A stretch of 64,000 nt of DNA from Chrysophaeum taylorii (lineage: Eukaryota > Sar > Pelagophyceae > Pelagomonadales > Pelagomonadaceae), in assembly GCA_029834535.1 (NCBI GenBank), contig JAQMWT010000435.1, positions 124,001 to 188,000 of the forward strand. The letters are read 5' to 3'. Under the pieces are notes generated by a model. That model did no database searches, was not told the origin of the DNA, and worked only from the letters and a program-made list of their open reading frames with translations. Each line of letters begins with the position of its first letter. Position 1 is the first letter of the stretch. This document shows, one piece after another, positions 1 through 9,447 of this stretch. A program made the position numbers and the translations under genes.

Positions 1-953
1 TCCATGTCATCACCCACACCCAGTTGGCCGTAACTGTTGTCGCCGAACGCGTAGACGACACCCGACGCGTCTATTGCCAGCGAGTGGTACTTGCCGGCCG
101 CGATATAGACGACGCCTTCGAGGTCGACGCGATGCGGCGCGCGACGATCCGTCAGCTCGACCCCTAGTCCGAGCCGACCGCTACCGCCGTGCCCCGAAGC
201 GTACAACGCACCAAGTGCAGTTGCAAAGAGCGAGTGGGACGCACCGGCGGCGATCGCCGCGCAGCGGTCCGGCAGCTGCTTGACGCGCGCGGGAGCCGAG
301 CCTCCCGGCCTGCCGAGGCGACCGTCGTCTCCGACGCCCCAGCTCCACGCATCGCCAGCTTCGTCCACAGCAAGGGCATGCGCCGCCCCCGCAGAGATAA
401 GAAAAATGCGCGTCGGAAACCTGAGCCGTTCGAGCCGCGGCGCCGCCTGGCGGCCCGAGTTTGCGGCAGGAACGCACTCGTCGTCGAGACCTCCCGCGTA
501 AACGCCGCCCGTTTCGGTGAGGACCAGCGAGAAGCCCCAACCCGCCGCCACGCAGACTGCCTGCTCGCCAAGCCTTAGATTTGCTTCCTTCTGACCTGCG
601 GGACCGCACGGCTGGTATCCCAGCGCTGAGCACGAGCCGTCGCGCCGCGCGATAAGCGAGTGCAGACTCGCGGCGATGCGACCCAAGGCTGGCCGCTCGA
701 TCTTGGCGCCCCATTCCGCGCGCGACTCGCGGGGCCGTTCGTCCCTCACCTTGCGAAGTGCGCTCGAAAACACCACGCGAGGCGAGATGCCCGCCGCCTC
801 GAGCTGATGGAGCTTGGCCAACAGCTCAGGTTGGGAACCCAGCAGACGCTCCAGCATCTCCTCACATGCTGCCCGCACTTCACCTACGAGACCCTCCATC
901 TTCGCGTGTTTTTTTACGGCTGCTCCATCTTCTCGGCGGGCTGCCTTGTCCAT
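1..953 (-). CDS. RCC1-repeat protein, N-terminal part (runs off window)
   Basis: The minus frame is open from the ATG at 953 to the window edge, giving about 317 residues with the C-terminus outside. An N-terminal helical stretch with many Glu and Leu residues is followed by RCC1-type beta-propeller blades. Telltale pieces are HALAVDEAGDAWSWGVGDDG (about residues 190-209), AGASHSLFATALGALYASG, and AGKYHSLAIDASGVVYAFGD followed by SYGQLGVG at the edge. RCC1 repeats form seven-bladed propellers used as Ran exchange factors or as protein- or lipid-binding platforms; which role applies here cannot be told. The start follows an in-frame stop about 25 bases upstream; a second Met at 899 is possible. 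Family assignment is firm, function is open. Confidence 0.85.
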   Translation of the reverse strand, partial: MDKAARREDGAAVKKHAKMEGLVGEVRAACEEMLERLLGSQPELLAKLHQLEAAGISPRVVFSSALRKVRDERPRESRAEWGAKIERPALGRIAASLHSLIARRDGSCSALGYQPCGPAGQKEANLRLGEQAVCVAAGWGFSLVLTETGGVYAGGLDDECVPAANSGRQAAPRLERLRFPTRIFLISAGAAHALAVDEAGDAWSWGVGDDGRLGRPGGSAPARVKQLPDRCAAIAAGASHSLFATALGALYASGHGGSGRLGLGVELTDRRAPHRVDLEGVVYIAAGKYHSLAIDASGVVYAFGDNSYGQLGVGDDM

Positions 954-1482
954 GCGGCCAGTTACAAGACGTGTCGGTTAAACAAAACCATACCTTCCTT
1001 TCTTCCGAACGGACTTATGTTGTTCAAGGGAACTTCACAAAGTTCGTGGTTACGAAAGAGAACTTATTACTTCTCAGAAGGCGGAGAATTTCTATCCGTG
1101 ATTAGGGAATACGCCGGCGTTAAGGAAGTTCGAAGAAGTTCAACATGCGCTGGCGCGACAAATTATCCTGGAGGCACAGAAAACATAGGGGTTAGTTACA
1201 ACGCGACGAGGAGGTCTTGGGCACCTGTTCGGGCTAGTGTGATTGATAATGGAGGGAGGGGGGTCGTCGCTGGTTCAAAAAGAGGAAAATGCTGCGCGAT
1301 GGGCCTCCTCGTTAACACACGCCGCGAAAATTACGAAAACCACATGTGTCGGAAACCCGCCTCTTCTTCTTCTTCTTCTTCTTCTTCTTTTTTAGACTAG
1401 GGGGTGCCTCGCTCGCACGCTCGGACTCGGGAAGAGAGACGCGCGGCGGTATTGTTTACTACTACTACTACTACTCCTATAG
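954..1482. other. Intergenic stretch with two microsatellites
   Basis: No gene recognised. It holds a TTC/CTT tract at about 1,368-1,390 and an ACT tract at about 1,456-1,475, just downstream of the stop of the next minus-strand gene. It contains the 5' flank of the RCC1 gene and the 3' flank of the cyclophilin-like gene. Confidence 0.6.
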
Positions 1483-2512
1483 CTACGCCGGGTCGTAGTT
1501 AAGAATGTCGACACCGAGAATGTTGATATATTCCTTGGAGTCGTGCACAAAGCCGAGGCCGGGCGGCGCAGGCTGGCGGCGCATGCGCTCGACGACGTCG
1601 AAGCCCTCAACGATCTTGGCGAAGCAGGAGTCGGCTTCGGTCTTGCTGCCTTGGGAGCCAGGGCCGTGGTTCCTACGGTGGTTCAGCAAAATAAACAAAT
1701 AAATAAATGCGTGCACGATGTTCCTCGAAGGAAGGAAGGTCGTACCTCGTGTTGTCGAGGGTCGAGATGTAAAACTCCGGGCCGCCGGGGCGGCCGGCAA
1801 AACCTGAAGAATTACGTAAGCGCGTCCAAGAGGGCTGCGGACCGAGGGTATACTTCTCGTGGGGGAAGGCGGGGTCATACTCCTGGTACGCGAGGCCCTT
1901 GACCTCGGGCGTGCGCACGAAGGCCTGGAGGACGTGGCCAGCGTTGCGGTGAAAGGCCGCCGTCCACTGTTCTTCCGGTCGAAGTCGCATCGCGACGCAA
2001 GCATCGAGGAAAACGTGTATAGCGTGCGGCACGACGTCGATCGGCGCCGTCTCGATTACGAGAGTTGCGGGGCCGCCGCCCATCGAGGCGGGAAAAGCGA
2101 GGCGGATGGCGAGGCGATACGTTGGGCCCTTGCCGTACCTCGTCTCGAGGAGTCGCTTCGTCGCGTTCCGGAGCTCGCTCGTCGCGGCGAGCGCGACCGG
2201 GTCCGTCTCCATCACGACGCCCGATCGTCGCATCTCGCTCACGGTTCGGCGATGCCGCGCGACGAGGGCATCGAGATCCTCGGGGGGTCGGCGGAGTCGC
2301 GTCACCGGCGCGTCTGTGTTTGTGGGGGTGGGGCGACGGCCTTTCTCGAATCGGAGTCCGGCGACGACGAGCGCGACGAGGACGAGCGAGAAGCACGTGT
2401 GCACGCCGAGCGCGCGGAAGAACGACCGCGACGCGGGCGTTTCGTCGACAGCCTCGTCGCAATTCCTCTCCGCCTTGCCCCTCGACGCCTCGACGACGCG
2501 TCCACGACGCAT
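1483..2512 (-). CDS. Membrane-anchored cyclophilin-like peptidyl-prolyl isomerase domain protein
   Basis: Two exons, 2512-1746 and 1672-1483, are joined across a 73-nt GT..AG intron (1745-1673). The splice restores DNTR + NHGPGSQGSKTEADSCFAK, a cyclophilin-type strand and loop. The product is 318 aa. A basic N-terminus precedes one hydrophobic segment at about residues 36-54, suggesting a type II anchor. A coil-like region follows, then a cyclophilin-like fold from about residue 145 to the end, with EFYISTLDN and FAKIVEGFDVVERM. The classical catalytic Arg and Trp positions are not clear, so isomerase activity is uncertain. Such single-pass cyclophilin-like proteins are common in stramenopile endomembranes. 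The ATG at 2512 is the only sensible start, and the next gene starts only 19 bases away on the other strand. Confidence 0.7.
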
Positions 2513-2530
2513 GGATGATGGAGACCTTCA

Positions 2531-4063
2531 ATGTATCTTAGTATCTCTCTGACGTCATCCTATCCAACGATGGCCCTGCGTCCGACGCTCTGGGGCCAAA
2601 GGAGGCCCGAAATACCAACGGCGATCACGAGCGGCAAAGACCTCAAGAGTAGCGGGGTTGTTGGCAACGACAACGAGCCACCACCATCTCCTCCAAAGAA
2701 GCCTCCAAAGAAGCCTCCTCGACTTATTCTCGCCAAGTCGTCGTCGCTGCCGGCAATTCAAAGGGAGAAATTCTTGCCTGCCATCGTCCGAACGACAGAA
2801 AAGCAGCGACCGGCGACGTGTTCGCTGAAACTGCGGCGCACGGCACGCAAGAAGTCGTGTTCTTCGGCGTCGCCGACCCGAGACGACACCCCCGACGTTC
2901 CGGAATGCCAAAAACTCGAGGGTCTGTCGATGGGCGGGGCCTTTGCGGATGGCGAGTGGGAGAACGAGCTCGCCCGGCATATTCTTATCCTCTACGGCTC
3001 GGCGATGAAGAGCGGAGAAGACATCCGCGGCGCCGACGTCGACTTTGCCGTCGACGCCGACGCCGTCGCCGCGTACGAGACCAACCTCGACGTCAGCGCG
3101 GCGCAGCACGAGGTCAACAACGTGATACGAAAAAAAAACGCATCATTCTCCAAGCGAAAGAAGAAGCTTCCCCCTCAGACGGACGACGAACCCGGCAAGC
3201 GCGTCTTCAAGGCTGCGCCCGTCCAAGCGTCCAGGGTCCACCCGATCTGGTTCCTCGGCAGCGGCTCGCTTTGTGCCGAGTGGAGCGCCCTAGGTGAGGA
3301 CGAACCTTTTTTGATGAGGCTCGGAGCCCTCGAGGAGGCGGGCCAGTACCTGGTGTACGTCGACGCCGTGCAAGCGTCCTTGAGCAACTATGCCCAGCAG
3401 CTCGACGAACGACCTGGCGAGCTCTTCAGTCGACTCTGGCGCCAACTCGTCGTCACGGCCAACGTCTTTGGTATCAAGTGCGTCGATCAACGCCGCCACG
3501 CCGACGCCCTCGAACTCCTCAAGCGAGCCCAGCTTCTTTCGGCTGCCCCGGAGCACCTCACCCGAGCGGAAATGGCCGAGCTCCACGCGTTCATCGACGA
3601 CTCCCACGCCTACTACTACTACAAGCGCGCAAAGCCCAACGCCGCGCTAATGTTCGCGACGCGCGCGATGCGCGTCCACGTCAAACTCGCCCAGTGGCCC
3701 CACGTCTGCAAGGCGCATCTGCACTCGGCCACAATCCTCTCGCGGATGCGCCGCCATCCCGAGGCTGTGCGCTGTCTGGGCCAGGTCCTCTACCTCGTCA
3801 GAACCGGCAAGCTTGACCTCGGCGGCGGCGCTCCCCACAAGCTCTGCATGGTTGCCGTCTGCTATCATAACCTCGCAGTCGAGCAGCTGTTGTTAAACCA
3901 TGTCGCCGAGGCCGCAGTCTCGGCCCAGAACGCCCGCCGCCTCGCCCGCCTATGCCTCAGCTATTCGAATCGCTGGCTCCACAACTTTGAAACCACGCAC
4001 CAGTGTGCGACAGAGCAGCTCGCTGCGATGGGCCGCACACTCGGCGCTGCGCCACCGCGATAA
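2531..4063 (+). CDS. TPR-like helical repeat protein
   Basis: An intronless ORF of 510 aa, or 496 aa if translation begins at the second ATG (2573). The first 120 residues are low-complexity, Pro/Lys-rich (PPSPPKKPPKKPP) and probably disordered. From about residue 290 the protein is alpha-helical, with repeated helix pairs of TPR character: HADALELLKRAQ, KPNAALMFATRAMRVH, HPEAVRCLGQVLYLV and VAEAAVSAQNARRLARL. This suggests a scaffold or adaptor role. Similar architectures occur in axonemal and basal-body proteins of protists, but there is no decisive motif. It is divergent from the cyclophilin-like gene with an 18-bp gap between start codons, so the promoters must overlap or one true start lies further downstream. 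Confidence 0.65.
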   Translation: MYLSISLTSSYPTMALRPTLWGQRRPEIPTAITSGKDLKSSGVVGNDNEPPPSPPKKPPKKPPRLILAKSSSLPAIQREKFLPAIVRTTEKQRPATCSLKLRRTARKKSCSSASPTRDDTPDVPECQKLEGLSMGGAFADGEWENELARHILILYGSAMKSGEDIRGADVDFAVDADAVAAYETNLDVSAAQHEVNNVIRKKNASFSKRKKKLPPQTDDEPGKRVFKAAPVQASRVHPIWFLGSGSLCAEWSALGEDEPFLMRLGALEEAGQYLVYVDAVQASLSNYAQQLDERPGELFSRLWRQLVVTANVFGIKCVDQRRHADALELLKRAQLLSAAPEHLTRAEMAELHAFIDDSHAYYYYKRAKPNAALMFATRAMRVHVKLAQWPHVCKAHLHSATILSRMRRHPEAVRCLGQVLYLVRTGKLDLGGGAPHKLCMVAVCYHNLAVEQLLLNHVAEAAVSAQNARRLARLCLSYSNRWLHNFETTHQCATEQLAAMGRTLGAAPPR

Positions 4064-4942
4064 TTATTATCTCAAGCGATAAGATGCTGTCCAGCGGAAT
4101 CGACTACTAGCTTCAAAGAGAACTTGCTCCTATGTGTCCTTCCGGCTGAGCACCACTACCGCGTTCACCAATTCGAAACCAAGCTTCGAATCGAAGACCG
4201 TATTCGGTGGTTTGTGGTACGAATTATTCGAAAATTAGTATAGGAGATTGCGAATGAGGGGTAGGTAACCCGGTTAGGAAGGATCACGACGTAAGGGTAA
4301 GGTAAGAAAAATAGCGTAAGGAATATAGATGATGAGTTATCGCCACACAGACTTTAAAGGAGGAGAGGTACCCTCTTAGCGTTGGCGGCGGTGCGACTGC
4401 TTGCGGGGTCGGCGCGGCTTGCTGCTGCGCCTTGCGCGGTGCCTTGGTGCGCTTTCGTTGTTGCTTGCGTTCTTGCTGCGCGATACGGGCGAGAAAATCC
4501 TTGACACGTTCAACGATAGGAGGTGGACCGTGTCTTCGATGAAGCTGGGATCTAGGGATCAGGATGATGATCTCGTCGGGTGCAGAGACGGTGACAATTG
4601 GATTTTATATGTCCACTCCGAAGAGGGGCAGGGCTGCAGGGCTGAGGGTTTGTTTGGAGATGCCCGATTCTTCTGGTGATTATTGGAGTGAAAATAAAAA
4701 CACACCGGATCTATCAACAATGCAGAAAATGAAGTCCATTCTGTTCTCTTCGGCGAGGCTTGGTTGAAGGGACAGGAACTCTTCAGACACGGCAAGTATA
4801 TATTTTTTTTCGTGTAGAAATATTATATGCAGAAGGAATGACATTGTGTCCTTTCCCTAAATATTGCGCGACATTTTGACTTTGCTCAACACAACAACAG
4901 ATCGGCTTCATCAAGGTAGAGTCCCGAGCGCGGTGGTGAACG
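4064..4942. other. Low-complexity intergenic region with possible minus-strand coding relic
   Basis: No confident gene. On the minus strand around 4,600-4,380 one frame is open and reads as a Lys/Gln/Ala-rich segment (IVERVKDFLARIAQQERK then KAQQQAAPTPQAVAPPP). That composition looks protein-like rather than random, but no start, family or partner exon could be assigned. The remainder is AT-richer than neighbouring genes. Confidence 0.35.
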
Positions 4943-5689
4943 ATGTTGAGTTGGCGGGCGAGACGGTCGATCTCCTCAGTGGAGATGCGTGACGAGGTGG
5001 TGACGCACATGACGGTGTGCAAAGGCTATCCAATATCACAACGAAACAAGATACCGTTCGCGTCGCTCGTGCTGAAAGTTAGCGACGCCTACCCGCACGT
5101 ACCGGCGGAGGACATCGCCGATGCGTTTCGAAGAATGGCGGGCAGGATGCAAGAGACCTCGACGACGTCGAACGGCGACCCGTGGCGCGACGCCTGGTCC
5201 GACGGGCGTCGAACATTCGGAAATGCAAGAGAGGCATTCGTCGCGTGGCACTACGAGGAACACTGGAACAGCGCGAGGTTCCAGAACGACCTCAATCTCG
5301 CGCTGGGTCGAGACGTGATCATTCGTGAACGGCATCCGAACAAGGGCAGGGGATACGCGCGATCAAATACTGTTGGCAACGGTTCTCAGCGGGAAGCGCC
5401 AAACTCGGGGAGAATTGATCCACTCGCCAGCCACAGCAAAATCCCATCGTACAGGTACTGCCTGCCTGTTCCCCCTCAGCTGCCTGCCATCATAAAGGGA
5501 GGCAGCTCGTGTGTGCTTGCGATCATGGTCCTTCCTTCGTGCCACGTTTGTTTGCGTCATCAACGTCGTGTTTACTGTGTGTGCACCGCGTGTCATGATA
5601 TGTTGTGTTCCATCATCAGCTGCCAACCTTATTCAAATGGAGAACAGTTTGTGCATTGTTTTAAGCCAAAGACGCGCGAGTCGAGTTGA
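4943..5689 (+). CDS. Unrecognised ORF
   Basis: An ATG-initiated ORF of 248 aa. Its first 140 residues look coding-like, with the acidic/aromatic run VPAEDIADAFRRMAGRM and FVAWHYEEHWNSARFQNDL. The last 80 residues are Cys/His-rich and irregular and may be read-through into non-coding DNA. No domain was recognised. It lies in a region richer in AT and poorer in recognisable genes than the surroundings. It could be a single exon of a spliced gene, a degenerate mobile-element fragment, or chance. Confidence 0.3.
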   Translation: MLSWRARRSISSVEMRDEVVTHMTVCKGYPISQRNKIPFASLVLKVSDAYPHVPAEDIADAFRRMAGRMQETSTTSNGDPWRDAWSDGRRTFGNAREAFVAWHYEEHWNSARFQNDLNLALGRDVIIRERHPNKGRGYARSNTVGNGSQREAPNSGRIDPLASHSKIPSYRYCLPVPPQLPAIIKGGSSCVLAIMVLPSCHVCLRHQRRVYCVCTACHDMLCSIISCQPYSNGEQFVHCFKPKTRESS

Positions 5690-5791
5690 TGCCATGCTGT
5701 CCCATTAGCGCGCGGGCACCGCGCGTGCGTTGTTGTCGCGTCGTGACATCACGTACGTCTCATCAGCTTCCTGCCTAGGTGGAAGGCCTCG

Positions 5792-6811
5792 ATGAAGCAA
5801 GAACTCATGCTCTTGGCGTACGGGTTCGACGTCCTCAGTTCCAAACTTGGCGGCGTGCAGCGATACCGCGATTTCTTGCGCAATACCGCATCAAAGTCGC
5901 AAAGCGTCCCCTCGCCGCTGCTCGAGATCTGCGGGAGTGACGGGTTGGCACTTGCACTCGCCGAGGCCGGTCTCGAGGCCTTGAGCACCGACACGTCGAT
6001 GGGATCCTTTGTGGCGACGACGTCGACAACAATGAATAAAATGAAGAAACCGACCCCAACGCACGGGACCATCGGCGAGGTGCAAGTCTATCACTTGGAT
6101 GCCACCGACCTTCGGCATCTCCATGTGACAAAAATGCGTGATGCCAGCAACGACTCGAAAGCCTCGCGAATTTATTGCTGGGGTGGTATTCGGCTCGCCA
6201 CCCTCGTCGCCACCTTCCCCATCTACCTGCCCGGAGGCACGTTCGATCCCAAAATCGACCTCACCAAGGCGGCGTCCGTCGAGGAGCAGAGGGTGCAGCA
6301 GCCCGAGCGGGCACTACGCGGATCAAAAGGAGTATCCGAGAGTAAACGCCGCAGATCGGATCGTGGATCCCCGAGTACGTTTCCGAGTCTTTCGGCCGAG
6401 GTAAAAGCAGGGATCGCACACGACGTGCTCAAGGGCCTCGAGGCCAAGATGGCGGCGACCTCAGCCTCGCGATTTGACCGAAAAGAAACCGCATTAGCTC
6501 CTGACGATGCACCGATCCGGAAGAAGCTTGCTCCCAAGCAAAGGAAGAGGCGCATTGACAAACCCAAAATTATGTTGGCATGGTCCAAGCGCGATTCGAA
6601 ATACAACGAAGAACAAAAGAAAGCAAACGAGCTTCGCGCGTACCAAGTTTCGGTTGCAATGGCAACCGAAGCCGAAGGCAAAAGCGACACGAAAGGCCGG
6701 TTCTTCGCATGTGGAGGATGCCTTTCGTCGAAGGTCGTCTCCGCCCAGTGCTGTGACGACGACACCGCAGCGCGCGAGGTCTTAAGTACGACGTCGTGGG
6801 AATTTTTTTAG
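5792..6811 (+). CDS. Unrecognised protein with weak methyltransferase-like N-terminus
   Basis: An ATG-initiated ORF of 339 aa. Near residue 42 it reads LLEICGSDGLALALAEAGLE and, after a linker, VYHLDATDLRHL. This spacing resembles motif I and motif II/IV of class I SAM-dependent methyltransferases (Gly-rich loop, acidic residue, then a D-containing strand). The second half is basic and low-complexity (KKLAPKQRKRRIDKPK) with a terminal Cys cluster (FFACGGC, QCC). No family could be named. The region may be a lineage-specific gene or a decayed mobile gene. Confidence 0.4.
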   Translation: MKQELMLLAYGFDVLSSKLGGVQRYRDFLRNTASKSQSVPSPLLEICGSDGLALALAEAGLEALSTDTSMGSFVATTSTTMNKMKKPTPTHGTIGEVQVYHLDATDLRHLHVTKMRDASNDSKASRIYCWGGIRLATLVATFPIYLPGGTFDPKIDLTKAASVEEQRVQQPERALRGSKGVSESKRRRSDRGSPSTFPSLSAEVKAGIAHDVLKGLEAKMAATSASRFDRKETALAPDDAPIRKKLAPKQRKRRIDKPKIMLAWSKRDSKYNEEQKKANELRAYQVSVAMATEAEGKSDTKGRFFACGGCLSSKVVSAQCCDDDTAAREVLSTTSWEFF

Positions 6812-6968
6812 TATGCTACCGCGTCGACGTTATTATGCAAGCAAGCAAGCAAACAAACAAAAACATATCCCCCAAGCCAAAAAAAGCCGGACTTTCACAC
6901 ACGACGCATGATGGTGATATCCATCATGCGTCGGACGCCAACGCTATTTGTTTAATTGATAGAAAAAA

Positions 6969-8171
6969 TCATGCAGCCCTCTCCCTCGGCGTCGGGTCTG
7001 CTGAGAAAGCGAGAACAGTGCCGGAAGTTCGGGCGACAAACGGGACCTCGATGTGGCTGTTGAAGAGGGAGGTAGTGTCAGATTGAGGGAAGGAGGAGGC
7101 GTGGGTCGCACAGGGCTCTGGCGCGGCGAGGAGCGCGCCGACGGACGGCGAGCTCAGGAGCTTCGGATCGGCAACGAGAGCCGCGTCGGCGAGTCTCCAG
7201 CACCGCACGCGGCCGTCGGCGCCGCCGGCGAGGCAGTAGGCGCCATGAATGACGTCAAAGCCCGAGGAGACGGCGGGGGCCGGGACGTGGCCTCGAAGCC
7301 GGGCGAGCGGACGGCCAGAAAATCTCGCGTCGAACAGGTCTAGAGCCCCCGCGCGGTCGGCAACGAGGTACGCGTAGGCGCCGACGCGTGCGAGGTCGTC
7401 GACTGCGGCAGTCATGTGCGCGAGGAGCGACTGGCCACGCCGGACGTCCTTGAGGTAAACGCCGCCGTCGCGGACGCCGACGGCGAGGGTCGAGGCGTCG
7501 TGGAACGAGACGGCGAGGCAGTCCGAGCCGAGGCGCAAACGTCCGGCCGCACCGTGATCCATGTCGTAGAGGCAGCAGTTCTTGCGTTCGCCGCCAATAA
7601 CAACCGAGCGCCCGCGCACGGCAAAGGTCCACACGGCAAAGTCGAGTTCGTAACGCGTTCCCTTGACGTGCACTCGCCCGCCCCTGCCCTGCCCGAGCTC
7701 GGCGACGGCGAGACTTCCATCGGAACAGAACGCGACCTTGGAGACCGGCGACGCGTAGCTGAGCTCGCAGTTCCCCTTGACAACGCGCCCGTAGCCGCCC
7801 ACGGCGACGACGCCGTCGCGCCGCGCCGCGGTCGTCGCGTGCCTCACGCCGCTCTCGGCCGAGCGTCGTACCCGGCACCGCGCGCGTCCGATCGCGCGCT
7901 CGGCCTCCCGTCGCCACTCGCACGACAGACCCGCCGTCACGCACCGTACCACGCTCGGTCCCGACAATTCCTCGCTTCTTTCGTTCTTGAGGACGCCACC
8001 ACCGCCATCACCGGGGAAGTACCGGCGCTTTTCGCGGTCCCATTTGAAGCCCTTCAACGCGAGCGGCGGCTTGGGGGGCTCCTCGCGCTCGGGGGGCTGT
8101 TGTTCGCGCATCCGCGCCAGCGCCGCCTCGACTGCGGCCATCTTCTTCGGCACCGCTGGACGACGGCCCAT
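6969..8171 (-). CDS. WD40-repeat protein, DCAF4-like
   Basis: Translation from the ATG at 8171 gives 400 aa. A short basic N-terminus carries an alpha-helix and then LKGFKWDREKRRYFPGDG, a segment like the GFYYDPEKNRYF box at the start of DCAF4 proteins (CUL4-DDB1 substrate receptors). A WD40 propeller follows: SKVAFCSDGSLAVAELG, VSFHDASTLAVGVRDGGVYL, AVDDLARVGAYAYLVADRAG and GAYCLAGGADGRVRCWR. The DARF and RCWR blade ends fit WDXR-type blades that contact DDB1. The role in ubiquitin-ligase substrate recognition is inferred. A longer GTG-started version is possible but unneeded. It is divergent from the micro-ORF that starts 68 bp away. Confidence 0.6.
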   Translation of the reverse strand: MGRRPAVPKKMAAVEAALARMREQQPPEREEPPKPPLALKGFKWDREKRRYFPGDGGGGVLKNERSEELSGPSVVRCVTAGLSCEWRREAERAIGRARCRVRRSAESGVRHATTAARRDGVVAVGGYGRVVKGNCELSYASPVSKVAFCSDGSLAVAELGQGRGGRVHVKGTRYELDFAVWTFAVRGRSVVIGGERKNCCLYDMDHGAAGRLRLGSDCLAVSFHDASTLAVGVRDGGVYLKDVRRGQSLLAHMTAAVDDLARVGAYAYLVADRAGALDLFDARFSGRPLARLRGHVPAPAVSSGFDVIHGAYCLAGGADGRVRCWRLADAALVADPKLLSSPSVGALLAAPEPCATHASSFPQSDTTSLFNSHIEVPFVARTSGTVLAFSADPTPRERAA

Positions 8172-8239
8172 AATGTGCCTATGTATTGTAAGGGTAAGGT
8201 ATTTTCGCAGGGGCTGCCGCTGCCTTCGGCGACACATCG

Positions 8240-8383
8240 ATGTTTGTCCTCAAGAAGAAGAACACGCAAAAGTCCATGGCCGAGCTCATGAAAATCAAAA
8301 AGTCTTTCCTCTACCTCGGCTGCTACTTCGTTGCCATCAGGGCAATCTACCTCATCGTCAACCGCAAAGCTCTCAGATATTGA
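8240..8383 (+). CDS. 47-aa small membrane protein (micro-ORF)
   Basis: ATG at 8240, TGA at 8381-8383. The product has a strongly basic N-terminal half (MFVLKKKNTQK...KIKKS) and then one hydrophobic, membrane-spanning stretch (FLYLGCYFVAIRAIYLIV) ending NRKALRY. Codon usage is G/C-ending and regular, and no other frame here makes sense. Size and layout (short basic head, single tail anchor) resemble small outer-mitochondrial-membrane subunits such as TOM5, or ER/mitochondrial microproteins; no motif proves this. A TTTTCGCAG sequence 28-36 bases upstream could be a 3' splice site, so an upstream exon is conceivable. Confidence 0.45.
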   Translation: MFVLKKKNTQKSMAELMKIKKSFLYLGCYFVAIRAIYLIVNRKALRY

Positions 8384-8829
8384 CGGACCAACCGACCGAC
8401 CGACCGACCGACCGACGAGATGCGCTCTCGGACGACGAGGACGTTGCGGGTACGGCCGAGACGCCGGCCTCGCGCTGCTCGCTCGTTACTCGTGGGACGG
8501 GTCGCTGTAGTTCCGCACGACGACGACGACGACGATAAGCGCGTGGCCAAGCACCTCGTGCGTGGGCGTCTCGCACACTTCGTATAGTTTATAAAGCACG
8601 TAGGATTATTAGGTGAGTACTGTTGTTTGCCTATCTGCGGTTGTCACGAGAGGGGTGGCGCTGCTTCCGCGCCGGGGGAGGTGGGGGGGGGGCTTCTTTG
8701 AGGTAGCGAGGGCGGCGGCGGCGGCGATGGTGTGTCTGCCTGTCTAGCTTCCCGTTCCTTCCCATACACAACAAGGTTCTGATTATTCAACGGACGCGAA
8801 TCTGCGCATTCTAGTTCTTGAACAAAACG
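8384..8829. other. Intergenic region with (CCGA)n tract
   Basis: No gene seen. An ACCG/CCGA tetranucleotide tract lies at about 8,388-8,417, a GACGAC tract at about 8,519-8,537 and a GGCGGC run at about 8,712-8,727. It contains the promoter of the FKBP gene. Confidence 0.6.
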
Positions 8830-9396
8830 ATGCGTATCGGCGTCCTCGCCGCAGCGTGCGTCTTAGCACACGGGTATCGAGTGCCGGTGGGCATCCAGCC
8901 GGCAGCGCACTGCTCGCGCCAAGCCTTTCTCGGCGCGGCGAGCGCAGCTGTCGCCCAGGCTGCGCACGCGACGCAAACAATCGATGCTGTTGACGTGAAG
9001 ACGACCCTCGGTGGCGTCAAGTACGTCATCACCAAGGAGGGCTCGTGCCCCACCGCCGACCCGACGGGCCTTGCTGGCTCCTGTTTTCCTCAGGATGGTT
9101 CATTTTGCATTATCGACTACACTGGTTTTCTACCGAACGGCAAGGTCTTCGACACGACCGAGCGCAAAGGGGGCAAGCCGCTTGCGTTCCGCCTCGGCGA
9201 GAAGCAGGTCATCGTCGGTATCGAGCAGGTCGTCTCGCAAATGAAGCCCGGCGAGGAAGTCCAGGCTCTCATGCCGGCGAGCCTCGCGTACGGCGACAAG
9301 GGCGTCTGCACCGACGACGGCGAATGTCTGATCCCGCCAAAAACAAATCTCAAGTACTTCATTCGACTCATCCGCACAGCTCCGGCTGCCGGTTAA
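8830..9396 (+). CDS. FKBP-type peptidyl-prolyl isomerase, predicted thylakoid lumen
   Basis: 188 aa from the ATG at 8830. A signal peptide (MRIGVLAAACVLAHG) is followed by a short transit-like segment. A second hydrophobic stretch, SRQAFLGAASAAVAQAAHA, resembles a Tat-type lumen signal with a processing site after AHA. The FKBP domain spans about residues 55-185: IDYTGFLPNGKVFDTT, PLAFRLGEKQVIVGIEQ, VSQMKPGEEVQALMPASLAYG and LKYFIRLIR. The family accelerates prolyl cis-trans isomerisation and serves as a chaperone in photosystem assembly. A Cys pair around CPTADPTGLAGSC and another at VCTDDGEC may form redox-active disulfides, as in plant lumen FKBPs. The tripartite leader supports a complex, secondary plastid. 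Confidence 0.9.
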   Translation: MRIGVLAAACVLAHGYRVPVGIQPAAHCSRQAFLGAASAAVAQAAHATQTIDAVDVKTTLGGVKYVITKEGSCPTADPTGLAGSCFPQDGSFCIIDYTGFLPNGKVFDTTERKGGKPLAFRLGEKQVIVGIEQVVSQMKPGEEVQALMPASLAYGDKGVCTDDGECLIPPKTNLKYFIRLIRTAPAAG

Positions 9397-9447
9397 TCAA
9401 TTGAATCCATAATTTGAATAATTGTGGAGGAATAGTGCCACGTCATC

